This document shows positions 38,710-47,533 of a stretch of 48,000 nucleotides of DNA, one piece after another. The notes beneath the pieces are model-generated. The model worked only from the letters and a program-made list of their open reading frames with translations, made no database searches and had not been told where the DNA came from. The stretch covers positions 1-48,000 of the forward strand of contig CANQTL010000024.1 of assembly GCA_947626775.1 (NCBI GenBank). The letters run 5' to 3'. Source of the stretch: an uncultured Lachnospiraceae bacterium. GTDB lineage: Bacteria > Bacillota > Clostridia > Lachnospirales > Lachnospiraceae. The translations under genes were made by a program, and so were the position numbers. Within the stretch, counting starts at the first letter, position 1. Each line of letters begins with the position of its first letter.

Positions 38710-39867
38710 ATGAAAAGATTGCAAGCGCTTTCTCTTGTAGCCTTGTCTTCTACTCTTCTATTGTTTGGTTGTGGTAAAAAGGAAGAAGAAATGGTCGTGG
38801 AGCCTGTCGTAGAACAGGTCATCGATGACATAAGCGAACCAGAAGAAGAGACGGAAGATACGGAGACGGAAGTTGACGAAGATACGCCTCCGGAGGAAGG
38901 CATGGTCCGCAGCCGTATCACAAACGAATGGGTCGACGAGGAAGTCAACAACACCCGGCCGATCACCGTCATGATTCCGAACACAAAGACGGCGGCTCAA
39001 TACGGCATTTCCCAGGCGGACGTCCTGTACGAATGCAACGTCGAGGGCAGCATCACCAGACTGATGGCTCTTTTCCAGGACTGGCGCAATTTTGACAGAC
39101 TCGGAAATGTGAGAAGCTGCCGCGATTATTATATATACTGGTCCTTTGAGTGGGATGCTTTCTACATTCATTTCGGCGGTCCTTTCTACATAGACGAGGT
39201 AATCAACCGTCCGGACACGGAAGACATCGACGGTTTGTCCAGCAGTAATTTCTGGCGTGCCGATGACACCAGCAACTCCACCGATAATGCTTATGTAGAT
39301 ACCAAGGGTATCCTGGCAGATATCGACAAGCTGGGCTACGACTTAGAGTATCGTGACGGCTATTCCGATGAACAGCATTACAAGTTTGCTCCCTCCGGCG
39401 AGCCCAATACTCTGGAGCAGTACAGCGACGCCATCACCGCCAACAAGATCGATATGTCCCCCACCTATCCGCTGACAAACTGTTATTTCGTATATAACAC
39501 GGAGACGGGGTTATATGACCGATTCCAGCATCTGTCCGGCACAGCCGACGGTCCGCACACGGATAAGGCAAACGGCAAACAGCTGGCGTTCAAAAACATC
39601 CTGATTCAGAATACTTACTATGAGGTCCGCGATGAAAAAGGGTATCTCGCATTCCAGTGCCACGATACGACCCGCGACGGATGGTTCTTCACCAACGGCA
39701 GGGGCATCCATGTGAACTGGGAGAAGACGGCAGATTACAGCGCTACAAGATACTATGACGACGAGGGCAATGAGATCGAACTGAACACCGGCAAGACGAT
39801 GGTCTGCATCGTTGAGGACGGCGATTCCTTCCTGGTAGATGATGTGAAAGTCGGCGGAACCAATTAA
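38710..39867 (+). CDS. DUF3048 (YerB-like) lipoprotein
   Basis: A 385-aa lipoprotein. The signal peptide ends in the lipobox LFGC (Cys about residue 21), then an acidic linker (EPEEETEDTETEVDED) of about 35 residues leads into the DUF3048 N-terminal domain (RPITVMIPNTKTAAQYGISQ; DVLYECNVEGSITRLMALF) and the DUF3048 C-terminal domain (about 255-370). The function of the family is not established; YerB of Bacillus is a relative. It is anchored outside the membrane. AGAGAGG lies 8 nt before the start. It is monocistronic, with its own promoter and terminator, and opposite in strand to its neighbours. Confidence 0.88.
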   Translation: MKRLQALSLVALSSTLLLFGCGKKEEEMVVEPVVEQVIDDISEPEEETEDTETEVDEDTPPEEGMVRSRITNEWVDEEVNNTRPITVMIPNTKTAAQYGISQADVLYECNVEGSITRLMALFQDWRNFDRLGNVRSCRDYYIYWSFEWDAFYIHFGGPFYIDEVINRPDTEDIDGLSSSNFWRADDTSNSTDNAYVDTKGILADIDKLGYDLEYRDGYSDEQHYKFAPSGEPNTLEQYSDAITANKIDMSPTYPLTNCYFVYNTETGLYDRFQHLSGTADGPHTDKANGKQLAFKNILIQNTYYEVRDEKGYLAFQCHDTTRDGWFFTNGRGIHVNWEKTADYSATRYYDDEGNEIELNTGKTMVCIVEDGDSFLVDDVKVGGTN

Positions 39868-39892
39868 TCAGATCAATACTGATACGCGAAAA

Positions 39893-39925
39893 GGCGGAGA
39901 GCGATATGTTCTCCGCCTTTGTTAT
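39893..39925 (+). terminator. Terminator after the DUF3048 gene
   Basis: GGCGGAGA (39893-39900) pairs with TCTCCGCC (39910-39917), followed by TTTGTTATTTT. It lies between convergent genes; on the minus strand only four T residues follow, so it may work weakly in both directions. Confidence 0.8.
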
Positions 39926-39938
39926 TTTAATTAAACCG

Positions 39939-41264
39939 TCAAAATCCACCAGCCCGTCCCGTAAAGTAACACTCTGCCGTATCAAAATCCTGGTAGGCAT
40001 CCAGCTGTTTTGAAATTGTCGCCCCGGGCTTGATTTCACTGTCGCCATCCGTTACATAGGCAGACTCATAATAGACTATATTTCCTCCGGCGTCAAAAAA
40101 CAACGCATATGCCTCTACGAATTGCGCGGCCTCGCCGCCGTTATTCGTTACAGAGACAACCACATTTCTATCATTAATATTCTGCACAATATCCAGTTCG
40201 CTTAAAACGGCGTCATAATACGGATCGTCATCATATCCCATACTATAGTCAACATGATCTATTCCTGTCACGGCATTAAAATAGAAACTTGCTATAGACT
40301 GTTCATCCGGCCCGAGCACATCTATAGAACTGCTGTCAGCGCCTATGACATTGCCTCCTGCATCGTAGGCCGTCATATTGATGTCAATGCCGACCGTTTC
40401 CGCGCTGTTGTTCGTGATTACAAGAAAATACATGCTATCTCCGATACTGTTTTCATAACTGTATTCCTTCACGGCAAAATCACTGTCTGACACGGCGCCG
40501 GATGTCACGGATGCCTCTCCGTCTGATCTCCCTGTCAAAAAGCACTCCACATGATCAAATGATTCATATGCATCCAACTGTGCCGACAAAGACGCCCCCG
40601 GCTTGATCTCGCTGTCACCATCTGTCAGATAAGCGGAATTATAAGAAACAATATTTCCTCCCGCATCAAAAAACAGCGCATACGCCTCTACAAACTGCGC
40701 ATTGACATCCCCCTGATTCGTCGCCACGACCGTAAGATTATTATCGTTGATCGTCTGTTCCAGACTGAGGTTTGCAAGTACGGGCGTATAGTATGTATCC
40801 GTATCATAACTGAGTGAACAGTCCACCCTGTCGATCCCTTCCACACTGTCAAAATAAAATACAATCAAACTGCTCTCATCCGGCCCGAGTACTTCAATAC
40901 TTCCCGTCGCCGCACCAACCACATTACCGCCAGCGTCATATGCTGTTGCATTGCCGTCTATTGAAACAGGAACATCGGCGTGACTGCTTACAATGTAAAA
41001 GTAAAGAGAATCTCCGATCGAGTTTTCATATAAATACCCGATCTTATCAAATTCCTCATCGGAGACAGCCGCATTAGATGCAGAAGCGGCCTGTACACGG
41101 TTATCTACGACAACGGTGTTCGCACCCGCATTCTCCTTTTGGCCGGTCTCACTGGACGTTCTGTTATCCCTAAGCGCAATATTCTGCGAAGTTGAATCTG
41201 ACGCTGTCTGACATCCTGTCAACAAAACCGCCGCCAGCAGCGCCATCAAAAAATTTTTTCTCAT
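39939..41264 (-). CDS. Lipoprotein with two tandem FxLYD-like repeat units
   Basis: A 441-aa surface lipoprotein with signal peptide and lipobox LLTGC (Cys about residue 18), then a Ser/Thr/Asn-rich linker to about residue 65. The rest is an internal duplication of about 180 residues: each copy starts with a D-E/S-x-F segment and YENSIGDS, includes TAYDAGGNV, VLGPDE, FVEAYALFFDAGGNIV and TDGDSEIKPGA, and ends C-x2-TGR. The beta-rich pattern recalls FxLYD/Ig-like domains, hence the call. The function is unknown. The start is the ATG after AGAGGTGA; a GTG inside that site is less likely. It is last in a three-gene unit with the 51-aa peptide and the HTH gene. Confidence 0.8.
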   Translation of the reverse strand: MRKNFLMALLAAVLLTGCQTASDSTSQNIALRDNRTSSETGQKENAGANTVVVDNRVQAASASNAAVSDEEFDKIGYLYENSIGDSLYFYIVSSHADVPVSIDGNATAYDAGGNVVGAATGSIEVLGPDESSLIVFYFDSVEGIDRVDCSLSYDTDTYYTPVLANLSLEQTINDNNLTVVATNQGDVNAQFVEAYALFFDAGGNIVSYNSAYLTDGDSEIKPGASLSAQLDAYESFDHVECFLTGRSDGEASVTSGAVSDSDFAVKEYSYENSIGDSMYFLVITNNSAETVGIDINMTAYDAGGNVIGADSSSIDVLGPDEQSIASFYFNAVTGIDHVDYSMGYDDDPYYDAVLSELDIVQNINDRNVVVSVTNNGGEAAQFVEAYALFFDAGGNIVYYESAYVTDGDSEIKPGATISKQLDAYQDFDTAECYFTGRAGGF

Positions 41265-41277
41265 CGCAATCACCTCT

Positions 41278-41433
41278 TTATACTCTTCCAGATGTTATCA
41301 GAAATCCAATACCGGACAACAATGCGGCAAGCGCTCCTACGATACACGCAATGCCGATATCACCAAACATCATGAATCCCATCAAAATCCCCACAACACC
41401 CAGCACAATCAGCAAAATACCTATTACTTTCAT
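41278..41433 (-). CDS. 51-aa membrane peptide
   Basis: A small gene with an excellent ribosome binding site (AAGGAGGAAGAG just before the ATG at 41433). The product starts MKVIGILLIVLGVVGIL and has two hydrophobic helices (about residues 3-23 and 27-47) separated by GDIG, ending in SGRV. It lies 35 nt after the HTH gene and 13 nt before the lipoprotein gene, which supports coexpression. No family was recognised. It may be a membrane partner of the lipoprotein or the nearby kinase (inference). Confidence 0.8.
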   Translation of the reverse strand: MKVIGILLIVLGVVGILMGFMMFGDIGIACIVGALAALLSGIGFLITSGRV

Positions 41434-41468
41434 TTCTCTTCCTCCTTGTTGTTTATATTTTAATGTGC

Positions 41469-41930
41469 CTAATCCTGAAGTCCGCTTGTCTTGAGTGGTT
41501 TCATTCCGTTTTTCTTCAGGAGCGCATTAACTTCTATAATACTGCCCGGACGCTCGTTAAAAATAATCATCAGCAGCGCATCCCTGGGAATCTTGGCATA
41601 CAGCGGCGGCATTTCATATTTTTTAAGCACCTCCTGCGTCTCGGCAAGAGAGAACTCAGCCGCATAACAGATGCGCAGGATAATATCCCTCTGCCGGGTC
41701 CTTTTTTCACCCGATAACAGTTTATATCCGTACCGTTCCGGGATATCGGCCTTCAGAAAAACATTTTGCTGCGTAATCTCCTTATGTTTTAACAAATCCT
41801 TGACATAGGTAGAAAAAGCATCCGAATCGGTGATCATACTTTTTTGATTTTCTTTACAAAAAGTGTCAAAATCTCTGACATGCGTGCTGCCGAGTACATT
41901 TTCGAGCTCCTGCGTACTTTTATCGTTCAT
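41469..41930 (-). CDS. Small HTH protein linked to a membrane kinase
   Basis: A 153-aa soluble protein. The central part (about residues 55-125) looks like an XRE-type helix-turn-helix: LLKHKEITQQNVFLKADI, YGYKLLSGEKRTRQRDIILR, FSLAETQEVLKKY. The C-terminal 30 residues contain RDALLMIIF and end in KPLKTSGLQD. The N-terminal 45 residues are polar and helical. The start at 41930 follows GGAGATC. It is divergent from the kinase gene, with 106 nt between the two start codons. It is a candidate phosphorylation target or autoregulator; no direct evidence. Confidence 0.7.
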   Translation of the reverse strand: MNDKSTQELENVLGSTHVRDFDTFCKENQKSMITDSDAFSTYVKDLLKHKEITQQNVFLKADIPERYGYKLLSGEKRTRQRDIILRICYAAEFSLAETQEVLKKYEMPPLYAKIPRDALLMIIFNERPGSIIEVNALLKKNGMKPLKTSGLQD

Positions 41931-42036
41931 TTCTGATCTCCAATCTGGTAAAATATTCACGAAGGCATTAAGCCCTGCGAATCTGTCGTGTGACAAAATG
42001 TCTGCTTGCAGATCTATATTTGAAAGAGGCATAAAC

Positions 42037-43107
42037 ATGAATGAAAGTTCCCGTCCCAACCTATCCTGTTACAAAACCATCGCCGCGATCAATGAGGAAC
42101 ACGGCGTCACCTTGGTGCAGCACCAGGACACGCGAAAAATATATGTCAAAAAAATTCTAACCGTATATAACAAACAGATCTATCAATATCTGTATTCGCA
42201 CAAGATAAGCGGAATCCCACGCATTATAGATCTCTGCGAAGAGAACGGATATCTGACGGTCATAGAGGAATACGTATCCGGCCTCTCTCTGCAGGAAAAA
42301 ATTGATACGAGAGAGCTCTCTTTTACATCTGTAATTCACTATATGCGCGAACTATGCGATATCCTGGAAAAGCTGCACGCTCTCAATCCGCCGATTGTGC
42401 ACCGCGATATCAAGCCGTCCAACATCCTGGTCACAGACCATGAACATATCGTATTGCTGGACTTCAATGCCGCCAAATATTTTACCGATGCCAGCACCTC
42501 CGATACGATTCTGCTGGGGACGAAGGGCTATGCAGCCCCGGAACAATACGGCTTCGGTTCATCCACGCCGCAGACCGATATCTATGCGATGGGGATTTTG
42601 CTCAGAGAACTGTCCCGAGCGCTGCCTGAACCGGCAGAACGCTTCTCGTCCATCATTGACCGCTGCACCAGACTGGAACCGACCGAGCGTTATCGATCGG
42701 CCGCAGACCTCCGGTGTGCGCTGGACCTTATCGCTCCCGCCTCCGCCGCCGTATCTGCGCCGGCCGCCTTACAAAATTCCTATGCTATTCCCGGATTCAG
42801 AACCGGAAAACCCTGGAAAATGCTCGTCGCCACAGTCTCCTATCTCTTCCTGGGATGGACAGCTCTGACGCTGGACGTCAAAGACGTCAGCGTACCGGCG
42901 CTGTGGCTGGAACGTTTTTTCTGCCTTGTCACGATGCTGACCATCGTGCTTTTTTCATGCAACTATCGCAATATACAGGAGCATCTTCCGCTGTGCAGAC
43001 ATCAGAATCGTATTCTGCGCTGTGCAGGCATCGTCTTATGGGATACTTTTGCAGCCCTGTCCCTGATGATCGTTCTGGTCATAATCGAATCCCTTCTCTT
43101 TTCCTGA
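42037..43107 (+). CDS. Membrane-anchored Ser/Thr protein kinase (DFN variant)
   Basis: A 356-aa Hanks-type kinase. It has the N-lobe lysine in RKIYVKKIL, the catalytic loop VHRDIKPSNIL, LLDFNAAKYF where DFG is replaced by DFN, LGTKGYAAPEQYGFGS, and TDIYAMGILL. The glycine-rich loop is degenerate. After about residue 245 there are three membrane helices and no PASTA or other outer sensor domain, so the signal probably comes from inside or within the membrane. The ATG at 42037 has GAAAGAGG upstream; the frame is open to 41863 but that part is unsupported. The DFN form is also seen in other clostridial kinases (memory), so activity is likely. Confidence 0.85.
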   Translation: MNESSRPNLSCYKTIAAINEEHGVTLVQHQDTRKIYVKKILTVYNKQIYQYLYSHKISGIPRIIDLCEENGYLTVIEEYVSGLSLQEKIDTRELSFTSVIHYMRELCDILEKLHALNPPIVHRDIKPSNILVTDHEHIVLLDFNAAKYFTDASTSDTILLGTKGYAAPEQYGFGSSTPQTDIYAMGILLRELSRALPEPAERFSSIIDRCTRLEPTERYRSAADLRCALDLIAPASAAVSAPAALQNSYAIPGFRTGKPWKMLVATVSYLFLGWTALTLDVKDVSVPALWLERFFCLVTMLTIVLFSCNYRNIQEHLPLCRHQNRILRCAGIVLWDTFAALSLMIVLVIIESLLFS

Positions 43108-43140
43108 CGATGCTATTATAACATTTATCGCCTATGCACG

Positions 43141-43168
43141 TTGCCCCCGCAGCGGTGGCAATTTTCTC
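43141..43168 (+). terminator. Probable terminator after the kinase gene
   Basis: TTGCCCCC pairs with GGTGGCAA (one mismatch, loop of 5), then TTTTCTCTT, 33 nt after the kinase stop. Confidence 0.6.
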
Positions 43169-43269
43169 TTCGTGCAGATCTCCCGAAAAAAATGAAGGCG
43201 TCCCTCCGGTCATTTCCAAATGACTTTTCGGCTGCCCTCATCCCTGAATTTCTTTCGCATACCTTCGTC

Positions 43270-44325
43270 TCACATTCCTGCATATTCCCCGATCTGTTTT
43301 CTCACCGCATCGGCGACATCCGCTTTTTCATAATAAGCCCGGTATACTTCCACCGTCTTGCGCAGACATGTCCCGACATCCCATTTCGGTTTCCAGCCGA
43401 ACGTCCTTTTTATCCGCGAGGAATCCAGCTTCAGGAAACCGGCCTCGTGCGGGCCGTCGTCCCCGACGTTCTTCCAGCATATTTCGCGGCCCGATACATG
43501 CCGCCACGCCTCGCAGAAAAGAGTCGCCAGTTCTCCGGTCGAAATGCAGTCCTTATCGTCCGGCCCCACATTATAACAGCCCGCCCTTGAAATATCCTCA
43601 TACTGTTTCCAAGCCACAAGCAGATAGGCCATAACCGGCTCCAACACATGCTGATAAGGTCTGACAGAATGAGGATTTCGTACGATGATCTGCTCGCCCT
43701 GCACCGCCGCGCGCACGCAGTCCGGCACAATCCTGTCGGCGGCGAAATCACAGCCGCCTATCACATTCCCCGCCCGCATCGTGGAGACCGCCGCGCCGTC
43801 CCCCAAAAAAGAATTTCTATAGCAGTCGGTAACCAGCTCCGAACAGGATTTGGAGTTGGAATACGGATCAAATCCGTTCAACTCCTCGTTTTCACGATAT
43901 CCCCATTCCCACTCTCTGTTTTTATACACCTTATCCGTTGTCACATTCACGAACGACCTCACCGAGTCGCTGTGACGCACACACTCCAGGACATGTACTG
44001 TCCCCATCACGTTGACGCCATAGGTGTACACCGGATCTCTATATGACTCCCGGACAATCGGCTGCGCAGCCATATGGATCACAATCTCCGGCCTCTTCTC
44101 CTCAAAAACGCGGCGCAGCTTATCCAAGTCGCGGATATCTCCGGTCACAGTCTCCATCCTGTTCTCCAGCCCCAGAATCGTATAGAGCGCAGGCACAGTG
44201 GGCGCCTCCAGCGCATATCCTGTCACCACCGCCCCCATTTTCAGAAGAGCTTCGCACATCCAGGAACCCTTAAAACCCGTGCAGCCCGTAACTAAAACTT
44301 TTTTATTTTTGTAAAAATTTTCCAT
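43270..44325 (-). CDS. rfbG: CDP-glucose 4,6-dehydratase
   Basis: A 351-aa SDR dehydratase converting CDP-glucose to CDP-4-keto-6-deoxyglucose (also called ddhB). It has VLVTGCTGFKGSWMCEAL, HMAAQPIVRESYRDP, VTTDKVYKN, the catalytic Y-x3-K in DPYSNSKSCSE, and RAGNVIGGCDFAADRI, which mark this enzyme rather than RmlB. The start at 44325 was set by the MENFYKNKKVLVTG N terminus; the upstream open frame runs through a repeat. It supplies the RfbH substrate. CDP-glucose synthase (ddhA) is not in the window. Confidence 0.92.
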   Translation of the reverse strand: MENFYKNKKVLVTGCTGFKGSWMCEALLKMGAVVTGYALEAPTVPALYTILGLENRMETVTGDIRDLDKLRRVFEEKRPEIVIHMAAQPIVRESYRDPVYTYGVNVMGTVHVLECVRHSDSVRSFVNVTTDKVYKNREWEWGYRENEELNGFDPYSNSKSCSELVTDCYRNSFLGDGAAVSTMRAGNVIGGCDFAADRIVPDCVRAAVQGEQIIVRNPHSVRPYQHVLEPVMAYLLVAWKQYEDISRAGCYNVGPDDKDCISTGELATLFCEAWRHVSGREICWKNVGDDGPHEAGFLKLDSSRIKRTFGWKPKWDVGTCLRKTVEVYRAYYEKADVADAVRKQIGEYAGM

Positions 44326-44340
44326 TCTATTCCCCATTCC

Positions 44341-44467
44341 GGAGCGTTTTCGCAACAGAGGCACGAAGTAAATTCCTTCGGAATTAACTTCGCCATCAAG
44401 GGAATTTGTGACGCTCCGGCACAAATTCTCGTGTGAAAAATCAGCACATCAGTGTGATTTTTCACAC
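44341..44467 (-). repeat. Multi-hairpin repeat element between rfbH and rfbG
   Basis: Four inverted repeats fill the gap: an outer GGAGCGT/ACGCTCC pair (44341-44347 with 44411-44417); an inner 12-bp pair with one mismatch (44365-44376 with 44380-44391); GAATTTGTG with CACAAATTC (44402-44410 with 44420-44428); and a perfect 13-bp pair (44431-44443 with 44455-44467). The last arm ends on the rfbH stop codon. There is no T-tract. It looks like a small non-coding mobile or dispersed repeat. Confidence 0.6.
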
Positions 44468-45819
44468 TATTCTCCCTGTACTGCCATAACGATCGTGCGG
44501 GCCATATAATCCAGCATTTCGTCCGTCATTCCCGGATACACGCCCACCCAGAAAGAATCCGCCATGATTCTGTCCGTATTTTCCAGATCTCCGACAACTC
44601 GATACCCTGTTCCGGACGCCCGCATTTCATCAAAGCAGGGATGTTTCGTCAGATTGCCCGCAAAGAGCATCCTGGTCTGCACGCCGCGTTCTTCCACATA
44701 TCGTACCACATGGCCGCGGTCAATACCCGCCCTGCATGTGAGCAGGAAACCGAACCAGCTGGGAGCAGAATTTTCGCAGGCCTCCGGCAGAATCAGCTTG
44801 TCCGAGATGCCTTTTGCAGAGAGAAGCTGTCCTTTCAGCCTGTCAAAATTATGGCGTCTCCGCTCCACAAAATCCGGGAACTTCTCAAGCTGCGCGCAGC
44901 CGATTGCCGCCTGCAGATCCGTTGCCTTCAGATTGTATCCAAAATGAGAATATACATATTTGTGATCATAACCGAGCGGCAATTCCCCATACTGCTTATC
45001 AAACCGATGACCGCACAGGTTATCGCACCCTGAAGGGCACTCGCAGTCGCGCCCCCAGTCCCGGAAAGAGCGGACAATCTTGTGGAGCAGCGCGTTATCC
45101 GTGTAAACTGCCCCGCCTTCCCCCATCGTCATATGATGCGGCGGATAAAAGCTGGATGTTCCAATATCTCCTACCGTTCCGGTCAGACGTTTTTCTCCGT
45201 CTATCGTATATTCTGAGCCAAGCGCGTCGCAGTTATCTTCCACGAGCCACAGAGCATGCCTGTCGCAAAATTCTTTGACCGCCTTCAAATCAAACGGGTT
45301 TCCCAGCGTATGTGCGATCATGACCGCTTTGGTCCGCCCGGACAGGGCTGCCTCCAGCTGTGCGACATCGATATTGTACTGCGGTATCGTCACATCCACA
45401 AAAACCGGAACCGCACCGTATTGAATCATCGGCGTCACGGTCGTCGGAAATCCCGCCGCCACCGTAATAACCTCGTCTCCCCGCCGTATTTGTCTCTCTC
45501 CCAAAAGCGGAGAAGTGAGCGCCATGAACGCAAGCAGATTGGCGGAAGAACCCGAATTGACCAGGGAACAATAACGAATTCCCAGATACTGCGCCATCTT
45601 CTTCTCAAATTTCTCCGTATATCTGCCTGACGTCAGCCAGAACTCCAGTGCGCTGTCCACCAGATTGACCATCTCTGCACTGTCATAGACCCGGGATGCA
45701 TAAGGTATTCTCTGTCCCTCCCGGAATTTCCTCGGCTGGCTGTGAAAGCGCTCCGCATACTGTCTGACCATATCCAGAATTTCTTCCCTGGCCTGTTGTT
45801 CCGTCCTGTTCTCAAACAT
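44467..45819 (-). CDS. rfbH: CDP-4-keto-6-deoxyglucose 3-dehydratase (E1, RfbH)
   Basis: A 450-aa aminotransferase-fold enzyme that removes the C3 hydroxyl using PMP and an iron-sulphur cluster (also ddhC). The usual PLP lysine is replaced by His in SSFYPPHHMTMGEGG, the mark of this family. Cysteines are arranged C-x61-C-x-C-x7-C (EDNCDALG, DCEC, NLCGHRF), resembling the 2Fe-2S ligands of E1. SSANLLAFMALTSP and VAAGFPTTVTPM are also present. The start is the ATG at 45819 after GAGGAAG; an ATG 18 nt upstream lacks a site. With rfbG it points to a 3,6-dideoxyhexose such as paratose, tyvelose, abequose or ascarylose; the final enzyme is not seen. Confidence 0.93.
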   Translation of the reverse strand: MFENRTEQQAREEILDMVRQYAERFHSQPRKFREGQRIPYASRVYDSAEMVNLVDSALEFWLTSGRYTEKFEKKMAQYLGIRYCSLVNSGSSANLLAFMALTSPLLGERQIRRGDEVITVAAGFPTTVTPMIQYGAVPVFVDVTIPQYNIDVAQLEAALSGRTKAVMIAHTLGNPFDLKAVKEFCDRHALWLVEDNCDALGSEYTIDGEKRLTGTVGDIGTSSFYPPHHMTMGEGGAVYTDNALLHKIVRSFRDWGRDCECPSGCDNLCGHRFDKQYGELPLGYDHKYVYSHFGYNLKATDLQAAIGCAQLEKFPDFVERRRHNFDRLKGQLLSAKGISDKLILPEACENSAPSWFGFLLTCRAGIDRGHVVRYVEERGVQTRMLFAGNLTKHPCFDEMRASGTGYRVVGDLENTDRIMADSFWVGVYPGMTDEMLDYMARTIVMAVQGE

Positions 45820-45888
45820 AATCTTCCTCACATCCATTCATCATATTTATCGCTGCCGTTTTGAACAAAATCCGCGGCGTCACAGACC

Positions 45889-47511
45889 TCAATAACTGAT
45901 AAGATAAGGCGCGAGCACGCCCCATATTCCGCCCGCCGTCTGCAGACCAACCAGCGTATTGTGCAATACAACCTGGACCACATACACCGCCGCCGGCAGC
46001 AGCAGCGCTCCCGTCATACAGATCATTCGGAATGCGAGCAGTCCTCTCATGCCCGGTTCCGCCTCCTTCCTGACATATCCGCCCTTATGGCTGCAAAATG
46101 CCGGGAAATTAACAATCAGCAGAATCAAAAAGCATACATAAAAGACAGAGCGGATCATATTGATCGGGGAGGCCAGCATAGCGCCCTCCACAGACAACTC
46201 GGACAGCGCCCCGCTGAGGCCGCCGGAATACACGGGCGGTCTGCCTAACAAATAGTAAAAAAGCATTCCCTCACAATTCTCACTCACAAAAAAATATGGT
46301 TCTCTCGCAAAGTGCCAGACAATGAAACATCCTGTCCCTATCGTCTCCAACAGCAGATTCAGTTTCCTGTTGTCAGCCCTGCAGTATATCGTCAGAATCA
46401 TCCACGGGACAAACAGAAGCGCCCAATACGGCGTTGAAGCCGTATAGAGAATAAACACCGCGTTAATGCAGAAAGCGATATAGATTACCTTATAGTAAAA
46501 ATCATAAGTATCGCTGTCGCCCCTCTTCTGCAGATAACAATACACCCATATAAGCGCGACAAGCAGCATAAAAACGGAAAGACTGTCGACGCCCATAAGC
46601 GTTTTCAGGTGAAACAGATACTTGATGCGCGTAGGCAGCAAACCGACCCCCACCATGGATGCATCCGCCGCCGCAGCCGGCGGATGTATCTGCGCAGCCG
46701 CCTCCGCCGCGCCCTGCGCATGTATCGCCGCATAGCTCTTGCCAAAGCCAAACAGAAATTTCTCGATAACAACCAGATAAAAACCTACGGCGATATCGCG
46801 GATAATATACAGAATCCTTTTCTCATAGACCAATACCAGCGCAATAAACAAAAACGCCGCAAAGTATTTACAGGTAATAGCCGCGCCAAAATACAGATAA
46901 AACCTTTTATAATCTTTTTTCAGGAAATAATACAGGCCATATACCGCAAACACGACTCCGATAATATCATACTGGCCAATCAGATAAACCGCCATAATCA
47001 GAATGCCCGAAAACATGTACGCATAGAGCATTTCTGCTGAATCCTCTTCCGTATCCGTTATCAGCACCAGAATTCTCTTCATGCCGCGCGCAATCACGAT
47101 CGCCAACACCGGGAACATCAATTTGCCCCAAGCCAGAAGCAGAAAACAGGATTCCGCATGACTGCCGGAAATACGTTCATACAGATAAGCCGGCAAATTC
47201 CATATTGCAAAAAAGGCATAGATCGTAAAATCATACGCCGCGCCGCTGGCCATTACCCGATTCGGAGTCGCTCCCTGAATAGCGCCCGCATAAGAATAGA
47301 ACGATAACGGATGTCCCTCAAATAAAGCATACCAAAAATTAATGCCCGCCCTGTATGTCACAAAAAAATCACCGTACATCTGAGAGAACAAAATGAGCAA
47401 TATCAAGATACCGCCAAGACAGTATTCCCATCTGTAGGGCGCTACATAGGAGTGAACAATCGATTTGTATCTCCCAAATACCCGGGATAAATACTTGCGC
47501 ACTGTTGCCAT
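45889..47511 (-). CDS. Polytopic membrane protein, GT-C-like
   Basis: A 540-aa protein with about eleven membrane helices and short loops. The first outer loop contains FFVTYRAGINFWYALFEG and FYSYAGAIQGATPNR; an Ala/Pro-rich loop lies near the middle. It has the look of GT87/GT39-like mannosyltransferases, but I see no firm catalytic signature beyond the membrane layout. GGAGG lies about 10 nt before the start. It is followed 69 nt later by rfbH, so it probably belongs to the same operon. It may attach or translocate the dideoxyhexose (inference). Confidence 0.65.
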   Translation of the reverse strand: MATVRKYLSRVFGRYKSIVHSYVAPYRWEYCLGGILILLILFSQMYGDFFVTYRAGINFWYALFEGHPLSFYSYAGAIQGATPNRVMASGAAYDFTIYAFFAIWNLPAYLYERISGSHAESCFLLLAWGKLMFPVLAIVIARGMKRILVLITDTEEDSAEMLYAYMFSGILIMAVYLIGQYDIIGVVFAVYGLYYFLKKDYKRFYLYFGAAITCKYFAAFLFIALVLVYEKRILYIIRDIAVGFYLVVIEKFLFGFGKSYAAIHAQGAAEAAAQIHPPAAAADASMVGVGLLPTRIKYLFHLKTLMGVDSLSVFMLLVALIWVYCYLQKRGDSDTYDFYYKVIYIAFCINAVFILYTASTPYWALLFVPWMILTIYCRADNRKLNLLLETIGTGCFIVWHFAREPYFFVSENCEGMLFYYLLGRPPVYSGGLSGALSELSVEGAMLASPINMIRSVFYVCFLILLIVNFPAFCSHKGGYVRKEAEPGMRGLLAFRMICMTGALLLPAAVYVVQVVLHNTLVGLQTAGGIWGVLAPYLISY

Positions 47512-47533
47512 ACTTCCGTTTCCTCCATTCCAA

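Noticed and set aside
44431..44467. 13-bp inverted repeat as terminator of rfbH
   Set aside because: No T-tract on the minus strand and a low-GC stem; better explained as part of a repeat element.
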